NCBI GenBank assembly: GCA_012932865.1
Contig: SAXG01000015.1
Location: 434,001-498,000, forward strand
Source: Amylostereum areolatum
Lineage: Eukaryota; Basidiomycota; Agaricomycetes; Russulales; Stereaceae
Length of the DNA stretch: 64,000 nt
Reading direction: 5' to 3'
The notes beneath the pieces were generated by a model that was not told where the DNA came from, made no database searches, and was given only the letters and a program-made list of their open reading frames with translations. A program made the translations under genes and the position numbers. Of this stretch, positions 34,798-45,367 are shown piece by piece (the first letter of the stretch is position 1; every line of letters starts with the position of its first letter).

Positions 34798-35402
34798 CTA
34801 CACAAGTGGTGCAAATATCTGGTCTAGGATGCCTGCAAGCCAGATCCTTCCCATGGCAAATAGCTTCTCCACCACCCACTCCTGCTCGATGTGTCCCCAA
34901 TACTTGGGCGTATCCAGCTCGAGATAATGCCCCCTCGGCATGCGCGGCACCCTCTGCAGCACACCGAGCTTGTCCTTGTCCTTGTCCTTAGTGCCGCATG
35001 TGCTAGTCTCGCACACATTGTGCATGCAGTACTCGGGTGCATCGAGTGCAGGCGGCCACACGAGCTCGCAATTGAGCACGTGGATGGGTTTGGCCCAGGC
35101 GTACGGACAGAGTGTTGTGTCGTCCATTGTCTGTTACGGGACGGTGGTTCTGCGCCGTGGTGTGACAAGCACAAGCATGGCTTGCTTGAGGGAGTTCATC
35201 TACCCGGGCGCAACAGGTGTGAGGCAGTTGAGCCAGCTCTCAACTTCAGTTTCCCAGTGCGCGGCGTGTTCATTGTATGCGCCAATGCCGATGCCTTTCC
35301 ACATGATGCGGCAGATGTAAAGGTTGTAGATTGCACTGCAGAGCGCAGCCTCAATCTCGGAGACTGGGAGCGGGTGGGAGTAGTTCTCAGAGCAAGTGCG
35401 GG
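34798..35402 (-). pseudogene. Possible host gene exons, unrecognised, cut by gypsy B
   Basis: A single minus-strand frame stays protein-like across about 600 bp with only two stops. The first part reads CSENYSHPLPVSEIEAALCS, AIYNLYICRIMWKGIGIGAY and HAAHWETEVESWLNCLTPVA. After a stretch with both stops comes MDDTTLCPYAWAKPIHVLNC and later GHYLELDTPKYWGHIEQEWV, ending at 34798. The stop-containing stretch could be a short intron (GTAGAT..CCGTAACAG), but that length would not keep the frame. Gypsy B inserted at 35402. The sequence that was adjacent before insertion (50341 onward, minus) ends in a pyrimidine-rich TTGTCTTCCCTAG, like a splice acceptor. I recognise no domain. Confidence 0.35.
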
Positions 35403-35858
35403 TGTCAGCAACGACTAGTGCGATAGCACCAAGTTACAACACAGCTGACTAGAAGATGAGAACGATGGAAGGGAGCCGATCAGACACGGCGACAGACAAG
35501 GGAAAGCAAGCAAAGTCGGTAGAATTGACTAGCTCGAGATAGAGAATATGTACAGCGAGAGCGAGCCTTATATATACGAGAGGAGAGCGACTTAGGTAAG
35601 CAACCAATACACGGTGATCAGTAAGCAGACCAAGTATAAGTAAACAGATATATGTAAAAGGGCACAGCATGAGTCAGTATTGTACAGCATGAGTCAATAA
35701 AAAGGAGTCAGACCCGGGCCAAGAGGAGTCACGTGGGCTCGGGTGGAGTATGGATGAGCTGGATCTAGGCTGAAGTGGAGCTGGACTGGTGATAAGCCAA
35801 TAAGTCCTAAAGCGTGTAACCGATGTAAAGTAAAAAAAATTATAGACCATTCATGACA
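35403..35858 (-). mobile_element. gypsy B 3' LTR
   Basis: A 456-bp LTR, minus strand, TGTCATGAATGG...GCTGACA, the same family as 20400-20864. A TATATAAGG box lies near 35571-35580. Confidence 0.9.
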
Positions 35859-35869
35859 TCACCCCTTCC

Positions 35870-37480
35870 TTAGATTCGACGTCCTTGTCGCAATTAGATC
35901 CAGCTTCCTCTTCCGACAGGAGTTCCCAACAATTAAGGTGTGCTGGCTTCGGGGAACCCAGATGTTCGCGGTGGAAGTCGTTGATACGTTTTTTGGCATT
36001 CTGGAGATTGGCGAGAGGTTCCCAAGTATTGTCATTGTCTGGGTAGCCTTTCCATTTGACGAGGTACTTGAAGTCACGACCAACCTTCTTGGAGTCTATA
36101 ATCTTTTTGATCTCATAGACTTCCTCTCCTTGGACTAACTCTGGGGGTGGAGGTGCAGGTGCTTTCTAGTTGTCAAAGGTGGGACCATTGTGTGGAGACA
36201 GGAGGGACTCATTGAAGACCGGGTGTTTTTGTGACCAGAATGCAGGGAGGCGAAGCTTATAAGCTGAAGCTCCGACTTTTTCCAGAATTTCGAAAGGACC
36301 AAAGCGCTTGTCGTCTAGCTTTTGCATAGGACGTGCCATTTTGATTACGGTTTGGCCATCTCTTGTTTTGGCTTCCAACCAGACAAAGTCGCCGATTTTG
36401 TAATCTATTGGTTCGTCCTTTTTACGATCGTAAAAGCACTTTTGATCATCTTATGCTGCCTTTAGTGCAGAGCGGGCTTCTTCATAGATGTCTCACATGT
36501 GTTGTGCAAACTCGTTTGCCGATGGGTTGTCTGTTTCATGTTGCGGATTCATTCCTAGGTAGAGTTCCTGGCCATAGTTGGCAAAGTTGGGAGACATCCC
36601 AATCAAACTATGGACCATGTTGTTGAGCGCGGTCATGACAAGTGGGAGGTAACATGTCCAATTGTCCTGTCATTGATTGACAAAGATGCGAAGGTAGTTT
36701 TCCATGGTCATGTTAGAGTGTTTGGTCTGTCCGTCCGTCTGAGGGTGGTACGCCGTGGACAGATTTCCTTCGATGCCTAACAGTTAGAACAATGCTGTGG
36801 TGAACTTGGAGACAAACACACTGCCGCGGTCGCTGACAATCTTTCTAAGAATTCCATGATGGGGGACCACTTCTTGTAGGTATTCGAAGGCAAGTTCGTC
36901 TTCCATTAGGTCCTTGGTTGTGGCCCAGAATACAACCTGCTTGGTGCCCATGCAGTTCACATTACAGATGGCATCTTTTCCATCCGAGACTGGGAGTGGC
37001 ATGACAAAGTCAATAGACATGTGTTCCCAAGGTGCTTGTGGTGGGTCATGTGGGTGGAGCAGGGCAGCGATACGGTCATGTCTGATTTTAGTTTGTTGGC
37101 AGGTTTCACAGCCTTCAACGTATTTTTGGACGTCATCTCTAATGGCAGGCCACCAGTAGTTGCGCGTGATGAGCTCATGGGTCTTGTATCGTCCTGGATG
37201 ACCGACAAGCGGGCCGTCATGATGAGGGCCGTCATGATGAGCTTGGATGATGTCCGCACAGAGTCCTTTGTCTTTTGGGACATAGAGTCTGTGTTTCCAG
37301 GTGACCGTTCTGCCTGCGTGTTCCAGCCATCCCTTCACTTTGAGTGCTAAGGCGCATTCTACTGCATGGTCTCGAAGTAAGGTAGCCTCCTGGATCTGTT
37401 CAATGAAGGCATTGTCAGGTCCGTTGGTTACAATTCCTGCACAATTGAGGGCACAGAAGAGTTGGTTTCAGGAGGACAAT
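35870..37480 (-). pseudogene. gypsy B integrase and chromodomain
   Basis: Integrase (37338-36784): HPGRYKTHELITRNYWWPAI and CETCQQTK form the zinc-binding end, with SIDFVMPLPVSDGKDAICNV and KIVSDRGSVFVSKFT around the two catalytic Asp residues. A stop at about 36784 interrupts it, and HPQTDGQTKHSN with the Glu region follows in frame. The zinc-finger His region has a small in-frame duplication (HHDGPHHDGP). The C-terminal chromodomain (about 36105-35960) reads FKYLVKWKGYPDNDNTWEP. Several TGA and TAG stops inactivate the copy. Integrase joins cDNA to the target; the chromodomain guides targeting to chromatin in known chromoviruses. Confidence 0.88.
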
Positions 37481-37485
37481 GTTTT

Positions 37486-37938
37486 TGTTGAAGATATTCA
37501 GTTTATGTCTGATTTCTACGCCTTTATTCCGTTCTATCTCCGTTCTATTCGCTTCTATTCCGCTCCATTCACCCTCTTATTATCTCATTCCGCGTCTATA
37601 CCCTCACATGCCCTCTCCACTTCACCCTACTGTTCGCTATTGTACTGTACTTACTGTAGTTCAGCCTGAGCTAGCTTCCCTAGCTTCAGTTTCGAGTTAG
37701 TTGCCGCTTTAGGTCGATTCTCGGCTTATTCCAAGTTTCCTCCCACGCTCCGTGGCCTCTACCTGCAGCCACACGCGTCTGCTCCTCCTCAGTCGCTCAT
37801 TCTGTGCTGCAGGTATGCCCCTTGCTCGTTTCTGTCTTGTTTCTTAGTCGCTCATTCTGTGCTGTAGCAATCCACTGTTTGTGTCAGTTCTGAGCGTCCC
37901 TAGCTAGTTGGCTAGCCCCTTCAACTGCGACTTCAACA
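37486..37938 (+). mobile_element. Solo copia LTR
   Basis: A 453-bp LTR, TGTTGAAG...CTTCAACA, with a perfect TSD GTTTT (37481-37485, 37939-37943). It interrupts gypsy B pol between RNase H and integrase. Confidence 0.95.
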
Positions 37939-37977
37939 GTTTTCATTGTCTTTCCCCCCCTTCTCAAGGCCCACTAG

Positions 37978-40009
37978 TCAGGAAATAGCATCTGGTTTAC
38001 CCATTGTTTTTCCAGGCTTGTGGAGTAGCGTACAATGATACTCTTGTAGCTCCGTCAACCATTGTGCTTGTCTCCAATTTAGCTTCTGTGCCTTGCAGAA
38101 GTACGTGAGATTACGATGATCTGACCAGATTTCAAACTCCTGTTGTGCACCCATGAGGTATTGTCTCCATTCCTCCAGTGCCTTCATGATAGCCAGCAGT
38201 TCCTTGTCATAAATCTCATAGTTCCGCTCAGCTTTGCTGAGGGACTTTGAGAGGAAGGCAACCGGGTGCCATTTGCTATTGTCCTGTTGTTGTGAAAGTA
38301 CCGCACCCGTGGCGTAGTCAGAGGAGTCTGCTTTGACACGGAACTGCCCATCATCTGTAGGGATCACTAGAACTGGCTGTGATGTTATACGTCACTTGAG
38401 TTCCTCGAACACCTCCTGCTGCGGGGTGTCCCAGAACCATTCCGTCTTCCCAGTGAGCTTAGTCATTGGGTGAGCGATGCCACTGAAGTCCTTGATAAAG
38501 CGACAGTAGAAGTTGCAGAAGCCCAAAAACGATTGAAGTTGTTTTTTTGTTTTGGAGGCTGGCCAATTGGTGATTGCTGCAACCTTTGCTGGATCCATGT
38601 GAACCCTTCCTCCGCCCACGATCATGCCTAGATATTCAATTTATGCCTTCTCAAACTCGCACTTTTCTGGCTTCAGATAGAGTTTGTTTTCTCGCAGGAT
38701 CCAGAGGGCCTCTTTGACTATCCGACGATGTTCTTCTAGCGTATGCGTGAAAATGAGGATGTCATCCAAATAGACAACTACAACTCCTTGGTGGATCAAG
38801 TCTTTGAATAGGTCGTTTATCATGGCTTGGAACATAGACAGGGAGTTGGTAAGTCCAAAGAACATGACCGTAGGCTCATAGAAACCTTTGTTTGTGCGGA
38901 ACACAGCTTTCCATTCAACCCCTTCTTTAATCCGAACATTGTTGTACCCCCATCGGACATCGAGCTTGGTAAAATGCCGTGCTCCCTTGAGCTTGTCAAC
39001 CAACTCTTGGATGAGTGGGAGTGGGTAGTGGTTCTTTATCGTCATCTCATTGAGCTTTCGATAGTCTTGCACAGGACGTAACAAGCCGTCTTTTTTCTTG
39101 ATGAAGAAGAATGGGGAGGCCATGGGTGATTTGGATGGTTGGATCCGGCCAGATCTCAGGGGACTCTTCCAAAAAGGCGTCCAGTTGCTTCTGCTTGTCT
39201 AATGTGAGGGAGTAAACTTTGCAATCGACCGGTTTGAAGTTTGGAGTGAGCTCAATGGTGTGGTCCCATGGGTGTCGCTCAGGGAGCTTGTCAAAGTTGT
39301 CTTTGTCAAAGATGTCCTTGAATTCATGGTACACTGTTGGGACTCGCTCAGGAGAAGGCCTGTTCCTTTTTCTTAGCGTGTTCTTCAATTGCAATGTCCA
39401 ATGCATAGGTTCGGATGTGGTATGTCGCTTTGTAACCGTCCCAGTCAAAAGCGAACAGCTGCTCGTCTTTTTCTATGTGGACCAGCTCTTCCTCCTCTTC
39501 TTCATCATCATCAATATTGAGAAGGGGAGGTGGGCAAGAATAGCTGGTAGGGCATCAGTCGAATTCAATTGATCCTGATTTCCAGTCGATGCGAGGGTTG
39601 TGCTTTTTTAGCCACTCATGTCTAATGAAGAGGTCCGTATCTCCTAGATTGGAGACTGCCAAGTCAATGTTTTCTTCATGGTTTTGAATAATTAGACGAA
39701 GTGTGACATATTCCATGATGGGACCCCCTGCGTTGAGGGTGCCATCTGCATTTTGTACTAGGATTGGGCGAGCAGTCCGATGAGATTTTCCTGCACAAAC
39801 TTTGTGTTGATAGACGAGCCAGTGCAACCACGGTCTAGGAGTGCGAGAGCTTTGACAATGCGCCTGGAATCTACCACAAGTTGTGTGGGAATGACCGTTT
39901 GTTCCTTAGCGCTTGAGGAGCATATGAACTGCATGGGAGTGGCAAGCTCTAGTAGAGCTTGACATGCTAATTCTGTTGAAATAAGGCTAAGCCCTGGCCT
40001 GTTGCACAC
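37978..40009 (-). pseudogene. gypsy B protease-RT-RNase H
   Basis: Protease (40009-39780) reads ALLDRGCTGSSINTKFVQEN: DRG replaces the catalytic DSG. RT (39448-38641) has [40 protein letters not shown] and the active-site YLDDILIF. A frameshift lies near 39160. RNase H (38367-37978) has RVKADSSDYATGAVLSQQQD, YDKELLAIMKALEEW and SDHRNLTYF. Stops are present near 38640 and 38392. The tRNA-carrying LTR inserted at 39974, within the upstream part of the protease frame. The domain order is normal for chromoviruses. Confidence 0.88.
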
Positions 40010-40182
40010 AATCAGAGCTCAGTGATATCCTCTATATCAACTGCCAACCTGTTCCCACTATCAGACAGGTAGCTCAGTTGGTTAGAGCACCCTTCTAGAA
40101 TATGGGAGGTCCTGGGTTCAATCCCCGGCCAGTCCACTTTGTGTTTCACTTTATGACTGAAGGTCCCTCTGTGTTTTCAACA
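39974..40182 (+). mobile_element. tRNA-carrying LTR of the miniature retrotransposon family
   Basis: A 209-bp unit, TGTTGAAA...TTTTCAACA, the same length as and nearly identical to each LTR of the element at 57535-58037, here in plus orientation. A tRNA-like gene lies inside at 40063-40136. Its right end abuts the copia LTR at 40183 with no intervening base. The TSD AATTC lies at 39969-39973 and only reappears after that copia LTR, at 40635-40639. Confidence 0.9.
40063..40136 (+). tRNA. tRNA-like sequence, anticodon AGA by position
   Basis: A 74-nt cloverleaf: D stem GCTC/GAGC, T arm CTGGG/CCCGG with loop TTCAATC, variable loop of 5 nt. The acceptor stem pairs at 5 of 7 positions, with A-C at the first pair and A-A at the fifth. 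Box A TAGCTCAGTTG and box B GTTCAATCC fit Pol III promoters. The anticodon loop CTAGAAT gives AGA, but serine tRNAs need a long variable arm, so a working tRNA-Ser is doubtful. The first TTTT lies near 40173, at the LTR end. Confidence 0.6.
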
Positions 40183-40634
40183 TGTTGAAGATATTCATTT
40201 ATGTCTGATTTCTACGCCTTTCTTTTGTTCTATCTCTATTCTATTCGCTTCTATTCTGCTCCATTCACCCTCTTATCGCCTCATTCTGCGTCTATATCCT
40301 TTCCGCTTCCTCTCCCCTTCACCTACTGTACCCATTTGTACTATACTTACTGTAGTTCAGCCTGAGATAGCTTCCCTAGCTTCAGTTTTGAGTTAGTTAC
40401 CGCTTTAGGTCTATTCTCGGCTTATTCCAAGTTTCCTCCCACGCTCCGTGGCCTCTACCTGCAGCCACACATGTCTGCTCCTCCTCAGTCGCTCATTCTG
40501 TGCTGCAGGTATGCCCCTTGCTTGTTTCTGTCTTGTTTCTCAGTCGCTCATTCTGTGCTGCAGCAATCCACTGTTTGTGTCAGTTCTGAGTGTCCCTAGC
40601 TAGTTGGCTAGCCCCTTCAACTGCGACTTCAACA
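40183..40634 (+). mobile_element. copia LTR joined to the tRNA-carrying LTR
   Basis: A 452-bp copia LTR in plus orientation. It has no TSD of its own: its left neighbour is the last base of the tRNA-carrying LTR, and its right flank AATTC matches the base run left of that LTR. The two LTRs therefore behave as one insertion. Confidence 0.92.
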
Positions 40635-40639
40635 AATTC

Positions 40640-41083
40640 CTCTCCCATGTCAGTTATCTCCTTGATGGCTTCATAAGTAGCCTCATCGCGGTGTTGGTGG
40701 TGTGTCCAGATCGCGCTTTTGGGTTTGTCTTCCCTTAAGCGATGAAGCGTCCATTAAGCCGTTCCAGGTGCCATATAACATGATTTGGGCACTGTGCCCC
40801 TTCCATTGCATAGTTTTGTCCCTGACCTCACAGGGTCCATATCCAAAACCAAGTCCGTATTCAAAGCCGTATCCGAAACCAATGCTGTATCTAAAGCCGA
40901 AGGCTCATAAATCGAAGCCTGAGTATCTAAAATAACAATGGGACACATGCCCGTACCGATAGAGTCTATAAGAGAAGTCATAATGGTGATATCCCCCGTA
41001 GTAGTACAGTCCGAATCAACAATGCGCATATGCAAACGAGAAGCAGGCCACCGAGGCATAACAAACTCAGACGAGCGAGAAAC
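40640..41083 (-). pseudogene. gypsy B gag-protease linker region
   Basis: A minus-strand frame (41113-40754) with PRWPASRLHMRIVDSDCTTT and SIGTGMCPIVILDTQASIYE lies between the gypsy A solo LTR and the composite insertion. A short near-repeat of AAGCCGTATCCG-like units at 40845-40925 encodes SDTAL/NTDLV-like repeats. It occupies the place of the gag-pol linker; no domain is recognised. Confidence 0.45.
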
Positions 41084-41512
41084 TGTCACAGATTGCTCCA
41101 TTTCTCTCCTCATTTGCAGACCTTGTACACATGACGCGTCATGGCATATGACTCTCCCTCACATCACATGCTCCAACGACGTCATCGCCCGGACTTCCGA
41201 GCGGGGCTCCGCATCCTTATCTATGACATTATTGCTCCGGACTTCCATTCTCTGCCCCATGACTCCTTTCTTATTGTTTCCCCCACTCGCACCACCATCA
41301 CATTGTATTACATCATTGTTCCCACTTGTATATAAAGGCAGTGTTTCCTTTTCCTTTTCCTTTTCCCTAGACTGTCCATCTTGTCATATGGTACTGTAGC
41401 CTGCGTTGCACTATTCTAGACCCGGCACTCTCGAATCCATTTGTTTCCCCTCGCTCCTCCCATCGTTGCGACTTAGGTGGTTTCTTTGGTCTCATAAACT
41501 GTGTTTCTGACA
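41084..41512 (+). mobile_element. Solo gypsy A LTR
   Basis: A 429-bp LTR, TGTCACAG...TTTCTGACA, with a perfect TSD GAAAC (41079-41083, 41513-41517). It interrupts gypsy B after gag. Confidence 0.95.
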
Positions 41513-41517
41513 GAAAC

Positions 41518-42660
41518 AGAACCTTGGGCTTCAGATGCCGTGCACATTATCAGCCCCCTCAAAAACCCTCCTTTTTCTCCTCCACCTTCGGCTGAGCTTG
41601 AAGCACGTCCATCACACTTTTCCGATCTTTGGCCGACAGGCTCCTAGCCCAAGCGGTGGGCGTCTTGAACGTTTGTGCTCGAGCTTCCCGCTTCGGCGGC
41701 TCCATGTACTGGTCCCTCCCCCACATATCCTAGATGTTCTTCACGTCCACCCTGCAATCCTGCACCTGGTGGCCATTCTTCCCACAGCGGAAGCATCGGC
41801 CCTTAATGTCGACGTGGTTGATGTCCATTGACTGACCTTTGCCGCTGTGCACCATGCCGGTTCCATTGCAGTGCCATGGGACCTGCCCCCCTTGCTGCCC
41901 ATTAGATGATTCTTGTCCTCTGGGTTTTTGGTTCTGCACGGGTCCGTTGCACTGGGTCTTCAGGTCCTCTTGCTCCTGCCGCAGACCATTGATCAAGATG
42001 ATGCGCTCCTTGAGGTCCTCATATTTTTGAGGGACGCTGCCGCTGTTGTAGATGGAGTCGATGGTCTGGTAGTAGATGTTGTGCTTGAGCAGCTGCATGA
42101 GGTGAATGGGGTCCTGCACTGTCAAGTACCTTGCCTTCCTTGCCAGTTGTTCAAACTTGGCAAAGTATTTATAGGTGGTGGTACCCTTTGTCTGCTTGAA
42201 CCTGTCTAGTTCGACTGCAGCGCGGTGCTGCTCATTGATGTTGGTGAAGGCTCCTTTGAGCGCTTTGTGGAAGTCCACCCAGGCAACCATGGCTCCATTG
42301 GCCAGATGTGCATCTTTGTATTTGGCCTTCCAGGTGCGTGCTACCTCTCCCGTCATGTAAGTGAGGATGAAGAGAACTTTGTCCTTATCCGTGATGAGAT
42401 AATCCTCGGTGGCTCACATGTACTCCTTGCATGACCGCATCCAGTCATTGACGTCCTCTCTTTTTCCAGAGAATCCTTCAGGGATTTTTGTGTGGACCTT
42501 CTTTCGAGGGGGTCTGGCGGTGGCGGCGGCTGGGGCGTTGACGGTGATAGCCGGGTTGACAGTGACAGGAGGGGCGGTAACATTGACGGTGGGGGGTGGT
42601 AGGTTGAGGGCAGAGATGAGCACTGCTGGGATGCCGACCCATTGACCATTTATTTCCATG
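41518..42660 (-). pseudogene. gypsy B gag
   Basis: Minus-strand gag of the LTR-gypsy capsid type. It begins about 42659 (MEINGQWVGIPAVLISALNL) with a Pro/Ala/Val linker. The capsid core holds FSGKREDVNDWMRSCKEYM, FILTYMTGEVARTWKAKYKD and WVDFHKALKGAFTNINEQHR; the C-terminal zinc knuckle CFRCGKNGHQVQDC lies at about 41785-41745. There is one TGA stop at 42416 after KEYM and another after the knuckle near 41730; otherwise the frame is open for about 300 residues. Gag assembles the particle and the knuckle binds RNA. It is the best preserved gypsy gag in the window. Confidence 0.88.
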
Positions 42661-42662
42661 AG

Positions 42663-43700
42663 CTATGCATTGTTTGTTCCATTGTTCATATGCTGGATTG
42701 GAGACCTGGATTGGCCAATAACAATATTCCATCTTCCGCCGATTTTGGTGCAGTTGACAAGTTCGGCAGGGAGAGAGGTTTGGGGGTCGGTGTGAATCCA
42801 CGGGGCGGCCATGGCTGGTTCGTTGGTGATGGGCGGTAGGGTGGAGGCGGCAATGAAGTCGAAGTCGGCTTCAGTGAGGTCATTTTGGTTTTTGTCAGTG
42901 AAATACCAACTGATGCCACCTGTTTGTGTTGCTATAAAGGCGACTTCGACAGTGGTGTCTCCAAGTTGGACAAAGAAGTTGTCGCCTTGTTCAGTGAAGC
43001 CTAGAGGGAGGGGATATATGTAGCAGCTTTTGTCCTTGACGTCGGCAGCAGAGTCGGAGCTGGAGTTGGAGCCGTTGAGTCCGAATGAGGGAATGTTTAA
43101 AGTTTGGTGAGGTTGACAACCTCTGGTTCGGGTGTGGGACTGGGGGTTCTGCCTGGTGTAGGGAGGCAGTGGGTGTGTCAGGTGTCTACTGACTTTTCTT
43201 ATTGGATGCGTAGAAGGTGTTTGGGAGGTGCTCAAGTCCGTAGCAGTAGGTGATGTACAGGATGAAGCTAATGTAGAGGCTCTCAGTTCCTAGTTCTTCA
43301 ATCCAAATGCGGTAGAAGTGGACGTCGATGACTGAGTGGCCTAGTTCTTCTACGGCGAGGGCGACCTTCCAGTTGTGCCAGGCCCAAGGGTCTCTGGATT
43401 TGTTGACAAGAGAGATGACGGTGTTGTTGTCGAGGGGAATGAATTCTTGTACTTGTGAGCGCCAATCTTCCATGCACGAGCCCCCGGCTGAAATGGTTAC
43501 TCTGTGCAGCAAGGGAAGATTATGTCGAGGGGAGGTGGCTCTGTTATAAAATCGCAAGATGGTCTGCCTCAGTCTTCTCGACCTGTTGGCTGTCTCTTTG
43601 TCTAGGGGACATGAGCCTAAAGACTTCCTAAACTGCTTTCCTTTTGCCGCTTTTACTCGTTTCCTACACCAAGGGTGCACCTTCTACTATCACCTCTGAG
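42663..43700 (-). pseudogene. gypsy B ORF1-like leader protein and gag N-terminus
   Basis: Two frames precede gag. The first (about 43680-43186, 164 residues) has CPLDKETANRSRRLRQTILR and DPWAWHNWKVALAVEELGHS, and is shared with the chimeric copy at 21187. Its position equals the ORF1 of families A and C, but I see only the DPW..H motif in common. The second (43235-42663) holds FFVQLGDTTVEVAFIATQTG and ISWYFTDKNQNDLTEADFDF, comparable in place to the KWYTY module of family A. Functions are unknown. Whether the two are read as one product cannot be told here. Confidence 0.5.
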
Positions 43701-43926
43701 CTTTCAACTCCTGGTATTAGAGATCTCGAGTAGGTGTAATACTTCAGTCAAGCCGGCACCGGTATACATGCGCACGACCACAATGTCAGGGTAATGAGTC
43801 GCATACTCTGGAGGCAACAGTCTAGGGCGGCACAGGGAAAGAACAGAGTCAGTACCAGATGGGTACTACTACTACTATGCTACAGTGGGTAGGGATGGTC
43901 GTAAGGTGGTGCAAGAGAGTAAAGAG

Positions 43927-43936
43927 ATCTCGAGCT
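43927..43936 (-). promoter_or_regulatory. Self-primer binding site, family B
   Basis: AGCTCGAGAT (minus) starts 2 nt after the 5' LTR end. It is the exact reverse complement of the predicted RNA start ATCTCGAGCT at 44067-44076, which lies 35 nt below the TATATAAGG box (44103-44111). The CTCGAG core is itself palindromic, so part of the match is trivial. Confidence 0.65.
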
Positions 43937-43938
43937 TA

Positions 43939-44209
43939 TGTCAGCAACAACTAGTGCGACAGCACCAAGTTACGACACAGCTGACTAGAAGATGAGGACG
44001 ATAGAAGGGAGCCGATCAGACACAGCGATAGACAAGGGAAAGCAAGCAAAGTCAGTAGAATTGACTAGCTCGAGATAGGGAAATATGTACAGCGAGAGCA
44101 AGCCTTATATATATGAGAGGAGGGAGACTTAGGTAAGCAACCGATACACGGTGATCAGCAAGCAGACCAAGTATAAGTAAGCAGATGTGTGTAAAAGAGC
44201 ATAGCATGA
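43939..44209 (-). mobile_element. gypsy B 5' LTR, inner part
   Basis: The LTR segment next to the primer site, minus strand. It is interrupted by the copia element at 44210 and continues at 50149-50340. Confidence 0.9.
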
Positions 44210-44660
44210 TGTTGAAGATATTCGTTTATGTCTGATTTCTACGCCTTTATTCTGTTCTATCTCCCTTCTATTCGCGTCTATTCCGCTCCATTCACCCTAT
44301 TATCATCTAATTCCGCGTCTATACCCTCACATGCCCTCTCCACTTCACCCACTGTTCGCTATTGTACTGTACTTACTGTAGTTCAGCCTGAGCTAGCTTC
44401 CCTAGCTTCAGTTTCGAGTTAGTTACCGCTTTAGGTCGATTCTCGGCTTATTCCGAGTTTCCTCCCACGCTCCATGGCCTCTACCTGCAGCCACACGCGT
44501 CTGCTCCTCCTCAGTCGCTCATTCTGTGCTGCAGGTATGCCCTTTGCTCGTTTCTGTCTTGTTTCTCAGTCGCTCATTCTGTGCTGCAGCAATCCACTGT
44601 TTGTGTCAGTTCTGAGCGTCCCTAGCTAGTTGGCTAGCCCCTTCAACTGCGACTTCAACA
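44210..44660 (+). mobile_element. copia 1 5' LTR
   Basis: TGTTGAAG...CTTCAACA. It contains two copies of a 23-nt unit (CAGTCGCTCATTCTGTGCTG plus CAG) around 44512 and 44568, with GTATGCC following the first. No strong TATA box is seen. Confidence 0.95.
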
Positions 44661-44672
44661 GGTTATGGGCCC
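44661..44672 (+). promoter_or_regulatory. copia primer binding site (initiator-Met tRNA anticodon arm)
   Basis: GGTTATGGGCCC begins directly after the LTR. It is complementary to the conserved anticodon stem-loop GGGCCCAUAACC of eukaryotic initiator tRNA-Met, the half-tRNA priming site known from Drosophila copia. Confidence 0.75.
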
Positions 44673-45367
44673 TGCGCTCTAGCCAACATCCATCGCTTTT
44701 ATCTCGCCTCACAGCACCCCCCTCGCCTCGTCCTTCTACACACCTCTCCTACCATCCCTAGAGGCCCCAGCCCTCGAGTTTCAAGTCGAACGACCCATCC
44801 GTCGCCTCCCAACGCCATCCCCATCCTCCAGGGCGCGCATTTCGCAACATCAAGCGCGCACGCAACGCCCCTTCATCCGTTCGCCTCGCCCTTGCATATT
44901 CCGCATCTACTACTCCCTATCCAACTTCGTGCCAAGCCCCAAGGCCGTCGCTTTTGTCGCTGCGCGTCCACAGCCTGTGACGCTTCCTCCTCCTCCTCCC
45001 ACAAACATCAAAGGCGCCCTCAGCGCCCCTTCAACCGTTTGCTACCTCGCTTCGCGTCAGCCCTCCCTACCACCCTACCTACCCCCTCGCCAAACGCGGT
45101 AGCCGTCGCTGAAGCCGTTCGCCCTCAGGAGCTCGTTGTTTGCAGGAGGCTGTTTCGAGAAATTTTCACCTTGGGATCGGACGAGTGTAGCTTCCCATCG
45201 CGTTGTGCTATCGGTACGCGCTCTTCAGGCCTCCATCTAGACCATCCACCCTCCCCATCGCCGTCGTACCCGCCCCCATCGCCCTATCCCATCGCCCTCG
45301 GCGCCCCCTCGAACCTCTGCTCGTCCAAATCGTCGCTTTTTGCGTATATCCTCTCCAATTCCTCATT
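44673..45367 (+). other. copia leader (untranslated region)
   Basis: A C/T-rich leader of about 700 nt. An in-frame start at 45203 would add 55 residues (MCYRYALFRPPSRPS...) to the polyprotein. I prefer 45368 because the MSDSIPKIDALTGQNYKDW start resembles copia gag N-termini. Short upstream frames look accidental. Confidence 0.5.

Noticed and set aside
40063..40136. Functional tRNA-Ser(AGA)
   Set aside because: Variable loop is only 5 nt whereas serine tRNAs have a long variable arm; acceptor and anticodon stems have mismatches. Kept as tRNA-like only.
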